64,000 nucleotides of DNA from Clostridium sp. JN-9 (GCF_004103695.1 NZ_CP035280.1:496001-560000), one strand, 5' to 3'. Numbered from the stretch's first letter, positions 41,334 through 51,152 are shown. Notes: generated by a model not told the origin, from the letters alone. Numbers and translations: made by a program.

Positions 41334-42502
41334 AGAAGTTGAAAAAAGCATACAAAACAGAGATTAAACCAACCAAAGAACAAATAACTAAAATACATCA
41401 AACCATTGGAGTAAGTCGATTTGTCTATAACTTTTATATTGCACATAATAAGGAAGTTTATGAAAAAGAAAAACGGTTTGTTAGCGGTATGGATTTTTCT
41501 AAATGGCTTAACAATGAGTATATTCCTAACAATATAGATAAACTTTGGATAAAAGAAGTGTCTTCAAAAGCAGTTAAACAGGCTATTATGAATGGAGAAA
41601 AAGCTTTTAAGAAGTTCTTCAAAGGTGAAGCTGGTTTCCCAAAGTTTAAGAAAAAGAAAAATCAAGATGTTAAAGCCTACTTTCCTAAAAACAATAAAAC
41701 TGATTGGACTATTGAAAGGCATAGAATTAAGATACCAACTTTAGGCTGGGTTAGACTCAAGGAATATGGTTATATACCAGCTAATGGGAGAATAACAAGT
41801 GGAATAGTAAGTCAGAAAGCTGATAGATATTATGTTTCTGTATTAGTTGAAGAAGATATAAAGATTAATAATAAACGTTGTTCTGAAGGAATAGGGGTGG
41901 ATTTGGGACTCAAAGATTTTGCAATTTGCAGTGATGGAATAACTAAAAAAAATATAAACAAAACTTCAAGAGTTAAAAAACTAGAAAAGAAACTAAAACG
42001 TGAGCAAAAAAAACTTTCAAGGAAATATGAAAGTTTAAAATTAAGAAATAAAAAAAAGAAAGGAGAAGCTGCTCGTAAAAATATCCAAAAACAAATAGTC
42101 AAGGTACAAAAACTTCATCAAAGACTTACAAATATTAGAACTGATTATATTAATAAAACAGTAAGTGAGTTAATAAAGCAAAAACCAAGCTTTATAACAA
42201 TAGAAGATTTGAATGTAAGTGGAATGATGAAGAATAGACATTTAGCAAAGGCAGTTGCACAACAAAAGTTTTATGAATTTAGAATTAAACTTATTTCAAA
42301 AGCAAAACAGAATAATATAGAAATAAGAATAGTTGATAGATTTTATCCAAGTAGTAAAACTTGTAGCTGCTGCGGGAATATTAAAAAGGATTTAAAACTA
42401 TCAGATAGGGTATATAAATGTGATAATTGCAATACTTCTATTGATAGAGATTTAAATGCCTCAATCAATTTAGCTAATGCTAAAGAATATAAGATAGCTT
42501 AA
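41330..42502 (+). CDS. tnpB: TnpB RNA-guided nuclease (IS607-associated)
   Basis: 390 residues, intact. The RuvC centre is complete: Asp191 in GIGVDLGLKDFAI, Glu292 in FITIEDLNVSGM, Asp374 in SIDRDLNASINL. Zinc finger Cys pairs are at CSCCGN (about 345) and CDNCNTS (about 364). The N-terminus KKAYKTEIKPTKEQITKIHQ is the usual OrfB helix-turn-helix-like region. The family cuts DNA under guidance of omega-RNA made from the element's right end. AAAGGA precedes the ATG, which overlaps the tnpA remnant's stop. All catalytic residues being present argues against a nuclease-dead TldR. Confidence 0.93.
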   Translation: MKKLKKAYKTEIKPTKEQITKIHQTIGVSRFVYNFYIAHNKEVYEKEKRFVSGMDFSKWLNNEYIPNNIDKLWIKEVSSKAVKQAIMNGEKAFKKFFKGEAGFPKFKKKKNQDVKAYFPKNNKTDWTIERHRIKIPTLGWVRLKEYGYIPANGRITSGIVSQKADRYYVSVLVEEDIKINNKRCSEGIGVDLGLKDFAICSDGITKKNINKTSRVKKLEKKLKREQKKLSRKYESLKLRNKKKKGEAARKNIQKQIVKVQKLHQRLTNIRTDYINKTVSELIKQKPSFITIEDLNVSGMMKNRHLAKAVAQQKFYEFRIKLISKAKQNNIEIRIVDRFYPSSKTCSCCGNIKKDLKLSDRVYKCDNCNTSIDRDLNASINLANAKEYKIA

Positions 42503-42612
42503 TTAAACAAGCGCTTATATGTGTACCGAAGGCTATTTCGGGAATTTAAGCCTGTGGAGTGCTATACAAACTGTAGTAGTTTAGGCAAGGCAGGGTACAA
42601 TGAAACAGGAAT
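42490..42612 (+). ncRNA. Putative omega-RNA scaffold of TnpB
   Basis: The segment after tnpB has several stems: CCGAA/TTCGG (42524-42540), AAGCCT/AGGC enclosing AAACT/AGTTT (42548-42586), then GGGTACAATGAAACAGGAA, resembling right-end/omega-RNA sequences of such elements. The guide would be read from the flanking DNA just beyond the end (about 42612 onwards). Boundaries are not exact. Confidence 0.5.
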
Positions 42613-42662
42613 TTTCTCAGTATGGATACATTTGACCATATTTTGAGTAGCAGGAATTTATT

Positions 42663-43439
42663 ATGAATAAGGTTGCACTAATAATTGGTGGAGGAAGAAG
42701 TTTAGGAGCATATCTAAGCAAACGCTTAGGTAAGGAAGGATACCATGTGGCAGTTGCCGATATTAACTATGAAAACGCTGTAAAAGTATCAGAAGAAATA
42801 TCCAGTACTAATGAAGTAAAAAGTATAGCTGTTAAAGTGGATTCGACCAATGAACAACAAGTTAAAGATATGGTTAAAGAAGTTATGGACAAGCTAGGAA
42901 GAATAGATTTATTAGTATACAATGCTGGTGTTGCAAAAAGCTGTAAAATTACTGAATTTGAATTAAATACTTTTAACTGGTGCTTAAGTATTAATTTAGT
43001 TGGTTATTTCCTATGTGCCAGGGAAGTTTCTAAGGCAATGATAGATAATAATATTGAAGGCTGCATTATTGAGATCAACTCAAAATCAGGAAAGGTTGGA
43101 AGTAAACACAATGCAGGATATTCTTCAGCTAAATTTGGAGGTGTAGGCTTAACACAAAGCTTGGCTTTAGATTTAGCAGAACATAATATAAGAGCAAATG
43201 CTTTAATGCTGGGAAATCTTTTGGATTCTGATATGTTTGAGAGCTTAGCACCACAATATGCTAAAAAGTTAGGCATAAAAGAATCAGAAGTTAAACAAGT
43301 TTATATTGATAAAGTACCACTAAAAAGAGGATGCTCTTTTGAAGATGTTGCAAATGTTTTAACATTCTATGCTTCTGAAAAGGCTAAATACTGCACAGGA
43401 CAGTCAATAAATATTACTGGTGGACAAGTTATGCATTAG
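42663..43439 (+). CDS. srlD: Sorbitol-6-phosphate 2-dehydrogenase (SDR)
   Basis: 258 residues, classical short-chain dehydrogenase. NAD site IIGGGRSLGAYLSKRLG (TGxxxGxG variant), NAG at about 91, Ser in EINSKSGKVGS, catalytic YSSAK (about 155-159). Ends with GQSINITGGQVMH as in SrlD/GutF. Oxidises sorbitol-6-P to fructose-6-P after PTS uptake. AGGAA stands 6 bp before the ATG. First metabolic gene of the operon and directly behind the IS607-type insertion. Confidence 0.94.
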   Translation: MNKVALIIGGGRSLGAYLSKRLGKEGYHVAVADINYENAVKVSEEISSTNEVKSIAVKVDSTNEQQVKDMVKEVMDKLGRIDLLVYNAGVAKSCKITEFELNTFNWCLSINLVGYFLCAREVSKAMIDNNIEGCIIEINSKSGKVGSKHNAGYSSAKFGGVGLTQSLALDLAEHNIRANALMLGNLLDSDMFESLAPQYAKKLGIKESEVKQVYIDKVPLKRGCSFEDVANVLTFYASEKAKYCTGQSINITGGQVMH

Positions 43440-43549
43440 AAGCAAAAAACATATTGCATTATTCTTAAGATTATGTATAATTAAATCATAGAACATTTGA
43501 TAAAAATATTCACAAATGTTAAATGACTTTTGGGAAAGGAATTTTCAAT

Positions 43550-44533
43550 ATGTCAGATAGAGAAGAAACCAAATTACTTTGCAGAATTGCAAGTATGTAT
43601 TACATTGAAGATATGACGCAAAGCCAAATTTCCGCTAACACAGGTATTCATAGAACTGCTATAAGCAAATTACTAAAGAAAGCCAGGGAGGAGGGAATTG
43701 TTACCATTAAGATTAAGGATGATATTAATGAGTGCTTTGAACTTGAAGGTATTTTAGAAAAAACATTAGGATTAAAAGAAGCTATTGTTTTACACTCTTA
43801 TTCAGGCCAATCAGAAGACTCAATAATACAAAATTTAGGAGAATTTGGCGCAGAGTTCCTAAAGAGAATTCTTAAGGATGGAGATGTAGTGGGCTTTGCC
43901 TGGGGCAAAACTGTGTCAGCTGTTGCTAACCAACTATATCATTGTAAAAAAGTTTTTGCAAATGTTATTCCTCTGGTTGGAGGTCCAAACAACCTGGATA
44001 ATGAATATCATGTAAATACTATAGTTTCAAAGGTTTCAACTGCATTCGGTGCAAAGCCGCATTACCTATATGCACCTGCTATTACCTATGAAAAGAAGAC
44101 AAAGGATGCCATAATGGAAGATAAAAACTTTAAGGATATATTGGAATTGTGGGAAAAAATGAATAAGGCTGTGGTGGGTATTGGATCACCCCTTAAATCT
44201 AACAATCTTATTTGGACAGGCAGCTTTAAGAGCTATGAAACCGATATCTTAGATAAAAATGGGGCAGTTGGAGATGTATGCTCAAGATTCTTTGATGTTA
44301 ATGGTAATTTAGTTGACGATGAGTTAAAAGACAGGATAATAGCTATTGACCCCGAAAAACTTAAGAAAATGGAATACTCTATAGGTGTTGCAGAATCAGA
44401 AGTAAAAGTTCCTTCAATTCTTGGTGCAATAAGGGGTAAATATATAAACGTTCTAATAACAGATGAAAAGACAGCCAAATTATTATTAGAGCTGGATAAG
44501 CAGCTTAAAGGAGGAGCCAAAACTGATGAATGA
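43550..44533 (+). CDS. SorC family (sugar-binding) transcriptional regulator
   Basis: 327 residues from ATG 43550 (AAAGGA 9 bp upstream; ATG 43523 lacks a site). HTH: LLCRIASMYYIEDMTQSQIS, HRTAISKLLKKAREEGIV. The C-terminal sugar-phosphate domain includes DGDVVGFAWGKTVSAVANQL, VIPLVGGPNN and VGIGSP. Expected to control this glucitol operon; candidate sites are the TCACA-N2-TGTGA palindromes at 40808, 40896 and 41025, and a weaker one just before the gene itself near 43509. Its stop overlaps the next small ORF. Confidence 0.9.
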   Translation: MSDREETKLLCRIASMYYIEDMTQSQISANTGIHRTAISKLLKKAREEGIVTIKIKDDINECFELEGILEKTLGLKEAIVLHSYSGQSEDSIIQNLGEFGAEFLKRILKDGDVVGFAWGKTVSAVANQLYHCKKVFANVIPLVGGPNNLDNEYHVNTIVSKVSTAFGAKPHYLYAPAITYEKKTKDAIMEDKNFKDILELWEKMNKAVVGIGSPLKSNNLIWTGSFKSYETDILDKNGAVGDVCSRFFDVNGNLVDDELKDRIIAIDPEKLKKMEYSIGVAESEVKVPSILGAIRGKYINVLITDEKTAKLLLELDKQLKGGAKTDE

Positions 44534-44666
44534 AGTAGTTTATCAACCTGGAGACAAGATTTATAATCTATTTAAACATTCACAGGTACTGATTGAAGGA
44601 AAAGATGATACCTTCATTATCAAAATCACAAAAATAATTAAAGAAGAAAAAAAAGAAAAACTGTAA
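44526..44666 (+). CDS. Small conserved-looking protein in the glucitol operon, 46 residues
   Basis: MNEVVYQPGDKIYNLFKHSQ begins it and a Lys/Glu-rich helix (TKIIKEEKKEKL) ends it. A strong AAGGAGGAG lies 8 bp upstream, and the ORF overlaps the regulator's stop by 8 bp, a sign of translational coupling. No domain recognised, no membrane segment. Probably a real gene. Confidence 0.6.
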   Translation: MNEVVYQPGDKIYNLFKHSQVLIEGKDDTFIIKITKIIKEEKKEKL

Positions 44667-44679
44667 TATGGATAATTTA

Positions 44680-44736
44680 AGGGCCTTGGGCTAATAAATA
44701 AAGTATATATTTTAGCTCAGGCTCATTTTTTATACA
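44680..44736 (+). terminator. Imperfect terminator/attenuator before gutM
   Basis: GGGCCTTGGGCTAA pairs with TTAGCTCAGGCTC (with bulge and G-U pairs), then TTTTTT. The operon seems to continue, so probably partial. Confidence 0.5.
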
Positions 44737-44782
44737 AAGTTTTCTAAAATTAATTATTAATAGAATTAGAGAGAGGTATATT

Positions 44783-45175
44783 ATGGTTTGGCAGATAGTA
44801 GTTATTCTATGTTTAGCATGGGCTCTACAGGCAGCTTTTGGATATATTCAGCTTAGAAACTTTAATTCGCATTATGGATCTATGAGGAGAAGAGGGAGAG
44901 TTGTAATTGGAAGATGCAAAGGTAAGATTTCACAGGGTGCAGTTCTGCTTATTCTCATAGATAACGATTGCAATATCTTAGAGGCACAAAGAATGAAGGG
45001 CATTACCGTACTTGCCAAAATGAAACCCTTGGAGATTCTCAAAAATCAGAATCTTCTAACTATAAATCAAGACATACTTTCCAAAGTTGACAAAATTACA
45101 GCAAAGGCAATAAAGGATGCTGTAAGAAATTACAATCAGTTTCAAAATTCTAAAAAGGAGGAAAAAGAAGAATAA
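44783..45175 (+). CDS. gutM: Glucitol operon activator protein GutM
   Basis: 130 residues. One N-terminal membrane helix (about 3-20, VWQIVVILCLAWALQAAFGY) and the GutM domain: QLRNFNSHYGSMRRRGRVVI, GRCKGKISQGAVLLILID, RMKGITVLAKMKPL. In enterobacteria GutM activates glucitol genes; in Firmicutes it sits with the PTS genes and its mechanism is unclear. GAGAGG lies about 6 bp upstream. Confidence 0.93.
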   Translation: MVWQIVVILCLAWALQAAFGYIQLRNFNSHYGSMRRRGRVVIGRCKGKISQGAVLLILIDNDCNILEAQRMKGITVLAKMKPLEILKNQNLLTINQDILSKVDKITAKAIKDAVRNYNQFQNSKKEEKEE

Positions 45176-45240
45176 TATTAAATGTTTTTTACAAAGGTCA
45201 TAATAAAATATAATTTATAATTAAAAAGGAGTGTTATTTT

Positions 45241-45786
45241 ATGCAAACTTTAGCAAATCTTGCAGCTGGTTTTATTGCACTGTTTAACGAAGGTGGAAAA
45301 ACATTTGCTGGCTGGGTAACAGGTATAGTACCAACGCTAATAATGCTTTTAGTAGCAATGAATGCAATTATCAGATTAATGGGAGCTGAAAAAATTGAAA
45401 AATTAGCCAGGGCTTCAGCATCCAATGTATTTACAAGATATCTTGTATTACCTTTAGTAGGAACATTTTTCTTCTGTAACCCAATGACATTGTCACTTGG
45501 AAAGTTCCTCCCAGAGAAATATAAACCAAGTTATTATGCATCATCATCATTTTATTGTCATACTTTAAATGGATTATTTCCACATGTTAATCCAGGTGAA
45601 TTGTTTGTATTTCTTGGTATAGCTAAAGGAATAACCCAGCTTGGACTTCCAACTGCTGATCTTGCCGTAAGATACTTCTTAGTGGGTGTAGTTACTAACT
45701 TCTTCAGAGGATGGGTAACTGATTTTACAGTTGCTTATGTAGAAAAACAACAAAATGTTAAATTAAAAACAGAAATATCAATGTAA
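45241..45786 (+). CDS. srlA: PTS glucitol/sorbitol EIIC (IIC2/GutA) subunit
   Basis: 181 residues, about four membrane helices. Typical GutA stretches: [40 protein letters not shown]-like segment and [20 protein letters not shown]. Part of the sorbitol permease with SrlE. AAAAGGAG precedes the ATG; SrlE starts 13 bp after the stop. Confidence 0.95.
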   Translation: MQTLANLAAGFIALFNEGGKTFAGWVTGIVPTLIMLLVAMNAIIRLMGAEKIEKLARASASNVFTRYLVLPLVGTFFFCNPMTLSLGKFLPEKYKPSYYASSSFYCHTLNGLFPHVNPGELFVFLGIAKGITQLGLPTADLAVRYFLVGVVTNFFRGWVTDFTVAYVEKQQNVKLKTEISM

Positions 45787-45799
45787 GGGGGTCTGGCAA

Positions 45800-46798
45800 A
45801 TGGCTAAATATAATTCAGTAAAAGTTTCTGCAGGTACAGGCGGATTTGGAGGACCATTAGTTATTACTCCAACAGAAAAAAGAAATAAAGTTGTATGCAT
45901 AACAGGAGGAATAGTGTCTCCAGTTGCTATAAGAATTGGTGAATTAACAGGATGCGAAGTTATTGATGGATTTAAAACAAGAATTCCAGATGACGAAACA
46001 CTATGCGCTATTATAGACTGCGGAGGTACTTTAAGATGTGGAATATACCCTCAGAAAAGAATTCCTACCATTAATCTTATGCCATCAGGTCCAAGCGGTC
46101 CATTAGCAAAACATATTACAGCAGATATATATGTATCAGATGTTAAGCCAAAAAATGTTGAATCTGTTGACGGTGCTGTAAAAGTTGTAGAGAAAGTCAG
46201 CCAAGGAGAGAAAGTCATGGATAATAAGCCAAAATATGATACCAGCAAAACAATAAGTAAGCAGTCATCCGGTCTCATGGGTAAAATCGGAAAAGCCTTA
46301 GGATCTTTTGTAGGAGTACTTTACCAGTCGGGCCGTGACGCAATTGATACAGTTATCAAAACAGTACTTCCATTTATGGCATTCGTCAGCCTGCTAATAG
46401 GTATAGTATTAAAATCAGGTATGGGTAATGCAATTGCTCATGTACTTACACCACTTGCTGGTACTTTACCAGGATTGGTTCTGCTATCAGCTATATGTTC
46501 TTTCCCATTCTTAAGCCCATTCCTGGGACCTGGCGCTGTTATTGCACAGGTTATAGGAGTTCTGGTAGGCGTTGAAATTGGAAAGGGAACTATCCCAGCA
46601 CAGCTTTCTTTACCAGCATTATTTGCAATAAACTCACAAGCAGCCTGCGATTTCATACCAGTAGGACTTGGACTAGCAGAAGCAGAAGCAGAAACAGTTG
46701 AAGTTGGTGTTCCAGCAGTTCTTTATGGAAGATTCTTAACTGGGCCTACAACAGTTGTTATTGCTTGGTTAGCAAGCTTTGGAATGTACGCAAAATAG
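45800..46798 (+). CDS. srlE: PTS glucitol/sorbitol EIIBC (SrlE/GutE)
   Basis: 332 residues. N-terminal EIIB domain with [20 protein letters not shown] and the phospho-Cys probably in [22 protein letters not shown]-terminal membrane part (about 185-330) with [20 protein letters not shown] and [19 protein letters not shown]. Takes phosphate from SrlB and passes it to sorbitol. Confidence 0.95.
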   Translation: MAKYNSVKVSAGTGGFGGPLVITPTEKRNKVVCITGGIVSPVAIRIGELTGCEVIDGFKTRIPDDETLCAIIDCGGTLRCGIYPQKRIPTINLMPSGPSGPLAKHITADIYVSDVKPKNVESVDGAVKVVEKVSQGEKVMDNKPKYDTSKTISKQSSGLMGKIGKALGSFVGVLYQSGRDAIDTVIKTVLPFMAFVSLLIGIVLKSGMGNAIAHVLTPLAGTLPGLVLLSAICSFPFLSPFLGPGAVIAQVIGVLVGVEIGKGTIPAQLSLPALFAINSQAACDFIPVGLGLAEAEAETVEVGVPAVLYGRFLTGPTTVVIAWLASFGMYAK

Positions 46799-46819
46799 TA
46801 TTTGCAATTCAGCATAGGA

Positions 46820-46855
46820 TTTAATGAAAGGAGAAATCCTTTCATTAAATTTTAT
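46820..46855 (+). terminator. Perfect hairpin between srlE and srlB
   Basis: TTTAATGAAAGGA (46820-46832), loop GAAA, TCCTTTCATTAAA (46837-46849), then TTTTATT. A partial terminator or mRNA-stabilising structure inside the operon. Confidence 0.7.
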
Positions 46856-46887
46856 TGCATATAGTTTTAAACGAAGGGAGAATATTT

Positions 46888-47250
46888 ATGAAGCTTATTT
46901 ATGAAACAGAAGTAACAAAATTAGGGCCACTAGTAGAAGCATTTTATGATGAAAAAATGGTAATTCTTTTTAAGGATAATGCACCTGAAGAACTTGCTGA
47001 ATATTGCGCACTACACAATTTAAACAGTATTGCAGGTGATTTACAGCCTGGAGATATTTTTAAAATTGATGGAACTGAATATAAGATAACATCAGTTGGT
47101 AGTGAGGTTTACAAAAACTTAAAGGATCTTGGTCATATCTGTGTTAGGTTTGATGGAAGCAATGAAGCCTTACTGCCAGGAAGTTTATATGTTGAAGATA
47201 AAAAGATAAAGGAATTTAAAATAGGAACAAAGATTGAAATAGTTAGGTAA
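46888..47250 (+). CDS. srlB: PTS glucitol/sorbitol EIIA (SrlB/GutB)
   Basis: 120 residues from ATG 46888, 7 bp after AAGGGAG (an upstream in-frame ATG at 46855 lies in the hairpin). EIIA-Gut fold: NAPEELAEYCALHNLNSIAG, with a His candidate at LHNL, DLQPGDIFKIDGTEYKITSV and LGHICVRFDGS. Soluble phosphocarrier receiving phosphate from HPr. Confidence 0.94.
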   Translation: MKLIYETEVTKLGPLVEAFYDEKMVILFKDNAPEELAEYCALHNLNSIAGDLQPGDIFKIDGTEYKITSVGSEVYKNLKDLGHICVRFDGSNEALLPGSLYVEDKKIKEFKIGTKIEIVR

Positions 47251-47317
47251 GCTCTGTTGCAAATGTAAGTTTGATGAGCTAATATAATAAAAGAATAAAT
47301 ACAAAGGCGGTAGAATA

Positions 47318-47962
47318 ATGTTGAAAGCTGTAATATTTGATATGGATGGTGTAATGATAGATTCAGAGCCTGTTGCATTTAGGTCTTTTGATATTCTGCT
47401 TAAAGACAGGGGCTTAAAATATACAATGGACTTCCATAAATCAATACAAGGGTGTGTGGAAATTGAAGTTGCTAAAAGACTGAAGGAATTTTATAAATTA
47501 TCTGAAAGTGCGGAAGAGATCTTAAAGCTAAAGAACCAAATTTACTTTACTCTTATGGAAGATGAGCTGGAACCCATTGAAGGATTATTTCCATTACTTG
47601 ATTATGTGAAAAGTAAAAATCTAAAATGTGCATTAGTTACAGGTACATTAAGAAATACTACTGAAAAAATACTTAGCAGGTTAAACATAAAGGATTATTT
47701 TCATCTTATAGTATGTGGAGATGAGGTAGAAAAAGGAAAACCTGATCCATGGGTATACAAGTATGCAGTAGAAAAATTAAAAGCTGACAGCAGTGAGTGC
47801 GTTATTCTGGAGGATTCTGATAATGGAATAACAGCCGCAATAAACGCACATTGCAATGTCATTGCCGTGAACAGCAATTGGAAAGATAAAAGCCAAAAAA
47901 ATATTATAGCATATAAGGATAATTTAAATGGAGTAGATAAAATATTAGATGAGTTATTATAA
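47318..47962 (+). CDS. HAD superfamily hydrolase (beta-phosphoglucomutase-like)
   Basis: 214 residues. HAD motif I FDMDGVMIDSEP, cap domain (about 18-85), motif II VTGTLRNTTE, motif III KGKPDPWVYKYA and motif IV ILEDSDNGITAA. Phosphatase or mutase on small sugar phosphates. It follows srlB by 67 bp, so it may be the last gene of the glucitol operon, perhaps relieving sugar-phosphate overload; substrate unknown. Confidence 0.9.
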   Translation: MLKAVIFDMDGVMIDSEPVAFRSFDILLKDRGLKYTMDFHKSIQGCVEIEVAKRLKEFYKLSESAEEILKLKNQIYFTLMEDELEPIEGLFPLLDYVKSKNLKCALVTGTLRNTTEKILSRLNIKDYFHLIVCGDEVEKGKPDPWVYKYAVEKLKADSSECVILEDSDNGITAAINAHCNVIAVNSNWKDKSQKNIIAYKDNLNGVDKILDELL

Positions 47963-48032
47963 TGAATTTTAATTTGAAACTAAGCTAAGTAAATTTCAAT
48001 GCTGGGAATTTATTTAGCATTAAAATATAATA

Positions 48033-48059
48033 TAAACTTTTTTAGAAAGCATTCGATAT
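48033..48059 (+). promoter_or_regulatory. Sigma-D (flagellar)-like promoter of the chemoreceptor
   Basis: TAAA (48033-48036), 15 bp, TTCGATAT (48052-48059) compared with TAAA-N15-GCCGATAT: 10 of 12 positions and exact spacing. Start near 48067, leader about 60 nt. Confidence 0.6.
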
Positions 48060-48125
48060 ATTAGGTAATAATTAGACACATTTAAGTACAATAAAGCAAT
48101 TTTAAAAACCGTAAGGGGGATTATT

Positions 48126-50132
48126 TTGAAAAATAAAAGCTTTCTAAAAAGACAAATCACAATTATGTTGTTACTTGTTTCAATTTTACCTTTGGCATTT
48201 ATATCTTTTTTTAATTATTTTTACTCTCAGGATGCTGTTCAAAAACAATTTATTATGACAGCTAAGCAAAGTATGAACAGAGCCATAGATGCAATTGATA
48301 ATTCCTATAAAAGCAAATCCGACATTGTAAATCTTCTTTCTCAGGATCCAAATGCCAATGGAATTATCACAGGTGTAGATTGTGAAAAGTGGCTTAAGCA
48401 GACTTTGAAATCTTATACTGATAATTATAAAGATTTAAGTTCTGTATATATGGGTGTTAAGGATAAAAGGATGATATTAATGCCTGAACAAAAGGTGCCT
48501 GATGGATTTGATCCAACAAGCAGGGACTGGTATAAACAGGCAGCTGATAAAGATGGTGTAATATTAACAAATATCTATGAGGATGCTGCAGAAAAGGGAA
48601 AGTATGTTGTTTCATATGCTAAAGCTGTAAAAGATAAAAAGGATAATAGTGTTACAGGAGTAGTGGCAGTTGATGTGAATCTTACCACGTTATCTGATAC
48701 TGTTGAATCTTTAAAAATCGGCCAGAATGGATATGTGGTGCTTTTAGACTCACAGGGTAAAATAATAGCTAATAAGGATAAAAGTACCCTGGGTAAGGAT
48801 TCAAAAGATGAAAAGTGGATACAGGATGCATTTAGTTCAAAAGGTGGTAATAATACTGTAGTAACAATTGGAAATGAAAAATTTATTGCACTGACAACAA
48901 AAGACAAAAGCACTAGTTGGAGTGTAATAGGACTTATCCCCCAAAGTGAAATTAATGCTAGTATCAAGCCAATAAAAGACATGGGCTTATTAATGTTTTT
49001 TATTGTAATAATTTTTGCATTGGTGGTTGCAATAGTATTTTCAGGAAGACTTATAAATCCAATCAGAAAATTTGTTGAAATATTAGATAAAGTTAAAACA
49101 GGTGATTTTTCAAATGACGTACCAAAGGCATACTTAAATCAAAAAGGTGAAATAGGGGATATGGCTAAAGGAATTGTAGCCATGGAAAGTGATTTAAGAC
49201 GTCTTTTGAGCAATGTTAGCAGTGAATCTGGAAACATTGAAAATGTGGTAGATGGCGTAAAAGAAAATGTTTCACAGTTAAACACAAATATTGAAGAGAT
49301 ATCTGCAACTACTGAGGAATTATCTGCAAGTATGGAAGAAACCGCTGCCTCAGCTGAAGAAATGTCAGCAACTGCAAATGAGATTGGAAAGGCTGTGGAA
49401 TCCATTGCACAAAAATCACAGGATGGAGCAGCTTCAGCGGAAGAAATCAATAATAGAGCTGTTTCAGTAAAAAAAGATGTTTCAGAGTCACAGCAGAAGT
49501 CTTCCAAGATATTTATGGATACTAAAAAACAATTAGAAAAAGCTCTAGAAGATTCCAAAGTGGTGGAACAGATAAATATATTGTCTGAATCAATTCTGAA
49601 TATAACGTCACAGACTAATCTTTTAGCACTGAATGCAGCAATTGAAGCAGCAAGAGCAGGTGAATCAGGGAAAGGATTTTCTGTTGTTGCAGATGAAATA
49701 AGAAAATTAGCCGAACAGTCACAGGAAGCAATTGTAAAAATACAAAATACTACTGGAAAAGTTGTAGAGTCGGTAAATAATCTCTCGTCAAGTTCCAGCA
49801 GGCTTCTTAAGTTTATGTCTACAGATGTGGATTCAGATTATAAAAAGATGATTGCCGTGGCAGAAAAGTATAGTGATGATGCACAATTTGTAGACAACCT
49901 GGTTACGGAATTCAGCTCCACATCAGAAGAGTTATCAAGCTCAATCCAGGATATAATGAAAACCATTGATGGAGTGGCACAGGCTGCTTCACAGGGAGCC
50001 TCGGGTACAACGGATATAGCTAATAAAATATCAGTAATTGGCATTAAATCCAACGATGTTTTGGAGAAATCATTAAAATCAAAAGAAAGCTCAGAAAAAT
50101 TAAGAACTGAGATTTCAAAGTTTAAAATTTAA
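48126..50132 (+). CDS. Methyl-accepting chemotaxis protein (dCache sensor)
   Basis: 668 residues, TTG start behind AAGGGGG. Membrane helices at about 10-30 and 284-305 flank a dCache domain with the ligand motif [14 protein letters not shown] and [29 protein letters not shown] (306-358), then the signalling domain with tip hairpin [20 protein letters not shown] and [18 protein letters not shown]. Glu-rich methylation helices surround it. dCache receptors often bind amino acids or organic acids; ligand unknown. Confidence 0.96.
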   Translation: MKNKSFLKRQITIMLLLVSILPLAFISFFNYFYSQDAVQKQFIMTAKQSMNRAIDAIDNSYKSKSDIVNLLSQDPNANGIITGVDCEKWLKQTLKSYTDNYKDLSSVYMGVKDKRMILMPEQKVPDGFDPTSRDWYKQAADKDGVILTNIYEDAAEKGKYVVSYAKAVKDKKDNSVTGVVAVDVNLTTLSDTVESLKIGQNGYVVLLDSQGKIIANKDKSTLGKDSKDEKWIQDAFSSKGGNNTVVTIGNEKFIALTTKDKSTSWSVIGLIPQSEINASIKPIKDMGLLMFFIVIIFALVVAIVFSGRLINPIRKFVEILDKVKTGDFSNDVPKAYLNQKGEIGDMAKGIVAMESDLRRLLSNVSSESGNIENVVDGVKENVSQLNTNIEEISATTEELSASMEETAASAEEMSATANEIGKAVESIAQKSQDGAASAEEINNRAVSVKKDVSESQQKSSKIFMDTKKQLEKALEDSKVVEQINILSESILNITSQTNLLALNAAIEAARAGESGKGFSVVADEIRKLAEQSQEAIVKIQNTTGKVVESVNNLSSSSSRLLKFMSTDVDSDYKKMIAVAEKYSDDAQFVDNLVTEFSSTSEELSSSIQDIMKTIDGVAQAASQGASGTTDIANKISVIGIKSNDVLEKSLKSKESSEKLRTEISKFKI

Positions 50133-50150
50133 AAAATAATCAATAAGGAA

Positions 50151-51152
50151 GGGGCTGTCGCATTAGCAGTTAAAACTGCTGATGCAAGGCTCCTTCTTTA
50201 ATCTTTCCTGCCTTAGATATACGGCTCTTTTATTCAATAGTGTTGATAAAGTAACAAATTCCCGTTAGGGACAAGTCAATTAAAACTGACTTCAGCATTT
50301 CTCATATTTGTATATGTATTTTTGGCAGTAATTTTACTTATTTGTTCTATAAATTTATTTATTGCAAATGAGCTATTATTAAAATTGGAACTTTTTAAGA
50401 ATTTGAATAGGCTCAAATAATTATTTAAATACTTTGTTGCTACTCCCCTAAAACGGTGCATCCATTCCATGCAATTGCATCTGTATTTCACTGCTTCAGA
50501 GCTATTATCAAGATATTCATTAATCTCCCTTATGTTCTTTTTCTTAAAGTACAGAGCAAAAAATTGCTTTGGCCTTGAACATGCCTTTTTATTATTATTG
50601 AGTATTTTGCCAATAAAATTGTCGATATCATTTGCGTACATTCTGCCAGTGCCTACGGCCCTGGAATAAATATTATTATGCAAATCCAGTACTGTAAGTA
50701 CACAAACCTTTTTATTTGTAATATTTATATGGCTTACGCTTTTGTCATGTACTCTTTTTTCATCATGTTCAATGCTTTTCTGTCCCTTCCGGGAGAACTT
50801 TAAGAAAAAATTTTCGATGTTTTAGGCAATCCATTTACGTTCTTTATTTTAATTGGCTGCCTGCCGGCATAGGATTTTTGCAAATCTTTTTTATCATCTA
50901 ATAAAACTATAATTGAAACCATTTTTAGTTATTAAAACCTATAATCCACTTAATCAATTGAGTTTTTGGTTTTTCTGCAAAGAAAAACTACCTTATTTAA
51001 TCTTTGTTCTTTAATCTTTGTTCTTTTGATGAAGTCCTATTCACATCAACATTATTATTTAAAAGAGCCATAGGTGTCTGTTAGAAAATAAATATCTAAT
51101 CACCGTAGCAGTCCCAAAAGTCTTTGAGGATTGGATATTTTATGACAGCCCC
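50151..51152. mobile_element. Decayed IS1595-like element
   Basis: GGGGCTGTC (50151-50159) and GACAGCCCC (51144-51152) are perfect inverted ends about 1,000 bp apart, enclosing a broken IS1595-type transposase on the minus strand. A hairpin GCATTAGCAGTT/AACTGCTGATGC just inside the left end could also serve as the chemoreceptor's terminator. No target duplication is left. Confidence 0.6.
50276..50830 (-). pseudogene. IS1595-family transposase remnant
   Basis: The readable C-terminal part includes RKGQKSIEHDEKRVHDKSVS, KKVCVLTVLDLHNNIYSRAV, GTGRMYANDID and finally CMEWMHRFRGVATKYLNNYL, the block just before the end of ISXO2/IS1595 transposases. The N-terminal zinc-finger half is missing or scrambled; stops interrupt the upstream frame near 50820. 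Not functional. Confidence 0.75.

Larger units (their letters stand above)
41125..42612 (+). mobile_element. IS607-type element with intact tnpB and gutted tnpA
   Basis: Contains a fragment of an IS607 serine-recombinase gene (41142) and a complete tnpB, followed by a conserved structured right end. Ends are approximate; IS607 elements make no target duplication. The element lies between the predicted promoter/operators of the glucitol operon and srlD, in the same direction. Confidence 0.6.

Noticed and set aside
41330-42502. Nuclease-dead TnpB (TldR-type regulator)
   Set aside because: D191, E292 and D374 and the zinc finger are all present, so it should be an active nuclease.
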